From positions 1 to 9,164 of the forward strand of contig JAIOWW010000042.1 in assembly GCA_021741925.1 (NCBI GenBank): DNA of 9,164 nucleotides. Reading direction: 5' to 3'. Of the stretch, positions 7,849 to 9,164 are shown piece after piece. Numbering within the stretch: the stretch's first letter is position 1; each line of letters starts with the position of its first letter. The DNA comes from Pontimonas sp. (GTDB lineage Bacteria > Actinomycetota > Actinomycetes > Actinomycetales > Microbacteriaceae). The translations under genes and the position numbers were made by a program. Under the pieces are notes generated by a model. The model had not been told where the DNA came from. It saw only the letters and a program-made list of their open reading frames with translations, and did not search any database.

Positions 7849-8838
7849 CTAACTTGTGGTCGGCCTTTGACTACCCGCGCTCGTGTCCATTTCGCCGACA
7901 ATGTCGTCGACAGAATAGTAATCGTCCGAAGAGTCTACCTCAGAGTCCGGTTCCCACTGCCTACCGGGAAGGTAGGGGCTTGGCTCTGAACCGGGATGCC
8001 GGAAGCCCTGACGGAGATACAGGATAACCCCGAGAGCGATCGCAGCAAGTGCACCCCAGATATTAACCCGCACCCCGAGGATGAGCTCTGCAGGGTCAAG
8101 GCGGATCGTCTCCAGGAACGCTCGCCCAATGCCATACCAGACCAGGTACAGAGCGAAAACTCTGCCCCATTGGAGTGAGAGCCTGCGTCCCACCCATATC
8201 AGGACGAGTGCACCCAGGATGTTCCAAGCCATTTCATAGGCGAAGGTCGGGTGGAACAGTGTGGTGTCGGGAAGCCCAACGGGGATGGCAGGATTCGGGC
8301 GGTCGATCTGAAGTCCCCAGGGTAATGCGGTCGGTGCACCGAAGAGCTCTTGGTTGAAATAGTTTCCGGTGCGTCCAATCCCCTGCGCGAGCAACAATCC
8401 AGGCGCTAAAGCGTCGGCGAAGGCGCTGAAGCGCAATCCTGCGCTTCGAACACCAATGTAAGCCCCCACTGCTCCCAAGGAGATGGCGCCAAGAATGGCC
8501 AGTCCACCCTCCCAGACATAGAAAATACGAAGTAGGTTTGCTCCCTCATAGAAGTAATCAGCCGGGTGCGTGGCGACGTGATAGAGCCGGCCGCCTAAAA
8601 TTCCGAACGGCACGGCCCACAAGGCAATATCCAGCACGAGCCACGGCTCAACTCCACGAGCCACCAGGCGTCGATTCGTCAGCCACAGGGCGACACCAAT
8701 TCCCACCAGAATGAACACGGCGTAGGCGTTGATAGTGAGATTGAGGCCAAACCAGTCAAGCCCCACGTCACGCAACCACGCCCCAAGGTTGAACGACCTC
8801 CACGAGGAGGGTGGGCTGGGAATTCCTTCCGGAGTCAT
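7849..8838 (-). CDS. lgt: Prolipoprotein diacylglyceryl transferase
   Basis: Lgt is an integral membrane enzyme that moves diacylglycerol from phosphatidylglycerol to the lipobox cysteine of prolipoproteins, the first step of lipoprotein maturation. The 329 residues show the N-terminal IPSPP, several hydrophobic membrane segments (roughly 36-54, 66-84, 110-130, 143-152, 203-217, 226-238, 258-275), and the signature GIGRTGNYFNQELFG at 153-167, where R156, N159 and E164 match E. coli R143, N146 and E151. R239 and E243 in GIGRAFLETIR match the second essential Arg/Glu pair. E110 (WEGGL) stands where E. coli has H103, a replacement I recall as usual in actinobacteria. After the last membrane segment, about 50 residues form a polar, acidic, Ser-rich tail with no recognised fold. 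The ATG at 8836-8838 directly follows the trpA stop; AGGAAAGG at 8844-8851 is the likely ribosome binding site. Confidence 0.96.
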   Translation of the reverse strand: MTPEGIPSPPSSWRSFNLGAWLRDVGLDWFGLNLTINAYAVFILVGIGVALWLTNRRLVARGVEPWLVLDIALWAVPFGILGGRLYHVATHPADYFYEGANLLRIFYVWEGGLAILGAISLGAVGAYIGVRSAGLRFSAFADALAPGLLLAQGIGRTGNYFNQELFGAPTALPWGLQIDRPNPAIPVGLPDTTLFHPTFAYEMAWNILGALVLIWVGRRLSLQWGRVFALYLVWYGIGRAFLETIRLDPAELILGVRVNIWGALAAIALGVILYLRQGFRHPGSEPSPYLPGRQWEPDSEVDSSDDYYSVDDIVGEMDTSAGSQRPTTS

Positions 8839-9164
8839 TTATGCCTTTCCTGGACCCGCGGCGGATCTTGTTGTACCCGATTGGAGTTCTCTGACCAGAG
8901 TAGCGACACCGTCAGCTCCATCGTTCGCCAGAGCACGAACGAGCGCAGACCCGACGATAGCGCCATCGGCGAAAGAGACGACGTCGTGCACCTGAGCAGG
9001 AGTCGAGATTCCTAGTCCGACGCACACTTCGCTCGCGCCATTGCGATAGAGCCGCTCCACGAGGGTCTTCGCCGCAACATCGACGTCGTCCCTCGTGCCG
9101 GTGATACCCATGGTGGATACCGCATAGACAAAGCCTCGAGATGACTCCGCTGCGCGTTTCAGAC
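8839..9164 (-). CDS. trpA: Tryptophan synthase alpha subunit, 3' part only
   Basis: The last 108 residues are visible and the gene enters from the right edge; the family is about 260-280 residues long. TrpA cleaves indole-3-glycerol phosphate to indole and glyceraldehyde 3-phosphate, and passes indole to TrpB through a tunnel. The fragment shows the conserved TIM-barrel segments that bind the substrate phosphate: SRGFVYAVSTMGITGTR at the start, VGLGIST in the middle, then DGAIVGSALVRAL. The last 15 or so residues are a poorly conserved tail. The reading frame is open to the edge, so the internal ATG at 9109-9111 is not the start. The gene ends TAA at 8839-8841, touching the lgt ATG. The other trp genes are expected to the right of the window. 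Confidence 0.95.
   Translation of the reverse strand, partial: LKRAAESSRGFVYAVSTMGITGTRDDVDVAAKTLVERLYRNGASEVCVGLGISTPAQVHDVVSFADGAIVGSALVRALANDGADGVATLVRELQSGTTRSAAGPGKA
8844..8851 (-). promoter_or_regulatory. Ribosome binding site of lgt inside trpA
   Basis: AGGAAAGG on the minus strand, five bases before the lgt ATG, lies in the last codons of trpA. With the TAA-ATG junction it suggests coupled translation of lgt after trpA. Confidence 0.6.

Noticed and set aside
1..9164. Search for a new defence, mobile or secretion system
   Set aside because: Every long coding stretch is a well-known housekeeping gene with intact motifs. No direct repeats, transposase, integrase, CRISPR units or abrupt base-composition change are visible.

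Overview
This window looks like ordinary core chromosome from an actinobacterium, most likely of the order Micrococcales and plausibly the family Microbacteriaceae. The reasons are a moderately GC-rich composition, the actinobacterial style of every protein (an ANTAR-type response regulator start, an Lgt with an acidic tail, a large glutamate synthase subunit reading DACGLAMVA at its nucleophile), GTG starts, and the gene order trpA-lgt-gltB-gltD-pyk-tRNA-Leu-response regulator. I recall similar orders in Clavibacter and Leifsonia relatives. The family-level placement is an inference.

Layout. All protein genes lie on the minus strand, so they read from right to left. The right edge holds the 3' part of trpA (tryptophan synthase alpha). 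Its TAA stop directly abuts the ATG of lgt (prolipoprotein diacylglyceryl transferase). After a 69-base gap come gltB and gltD (large and small subunits of NADPH-dependent glutamate synthase), which overlap by 8 bases. A 17-base gap separates gltD from pyk (pyruvate kinase). Facing this block on the plus strand is a class II tRNA-Leu(CAA) whose 3' end lies 7 bases from the pyk stop codon. To its left, divergent from the tRNA, is the start of a response regulator gene of PdtaR type that runs off the left edge.

Function. The block joins the end of tryptophan biosynthesis, lipoprotein maturation, ammonia assimilation (GltBD makes glutamate from glutamine and 2-oxoglutarate) and the last step of glycolysis. 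Tight spacing suggests trpA-lgt and gltB-gltD-pyk are cotranscribed, possibly as one long unit. I see no operator that would say how they are regulated.

I found no undescribed system, mobile element, CRISPR array or sign of horizontal transfer. The places worth a second look are two perfect 7-bp inverted repeats flanking the tRNA-Leu gene, the crowded divergent and convergent arrangement around that tRNA, and a pyruvate kinase active-site signature that predicts potassium independence. No stretch longer than 300 bases lacks a gene.
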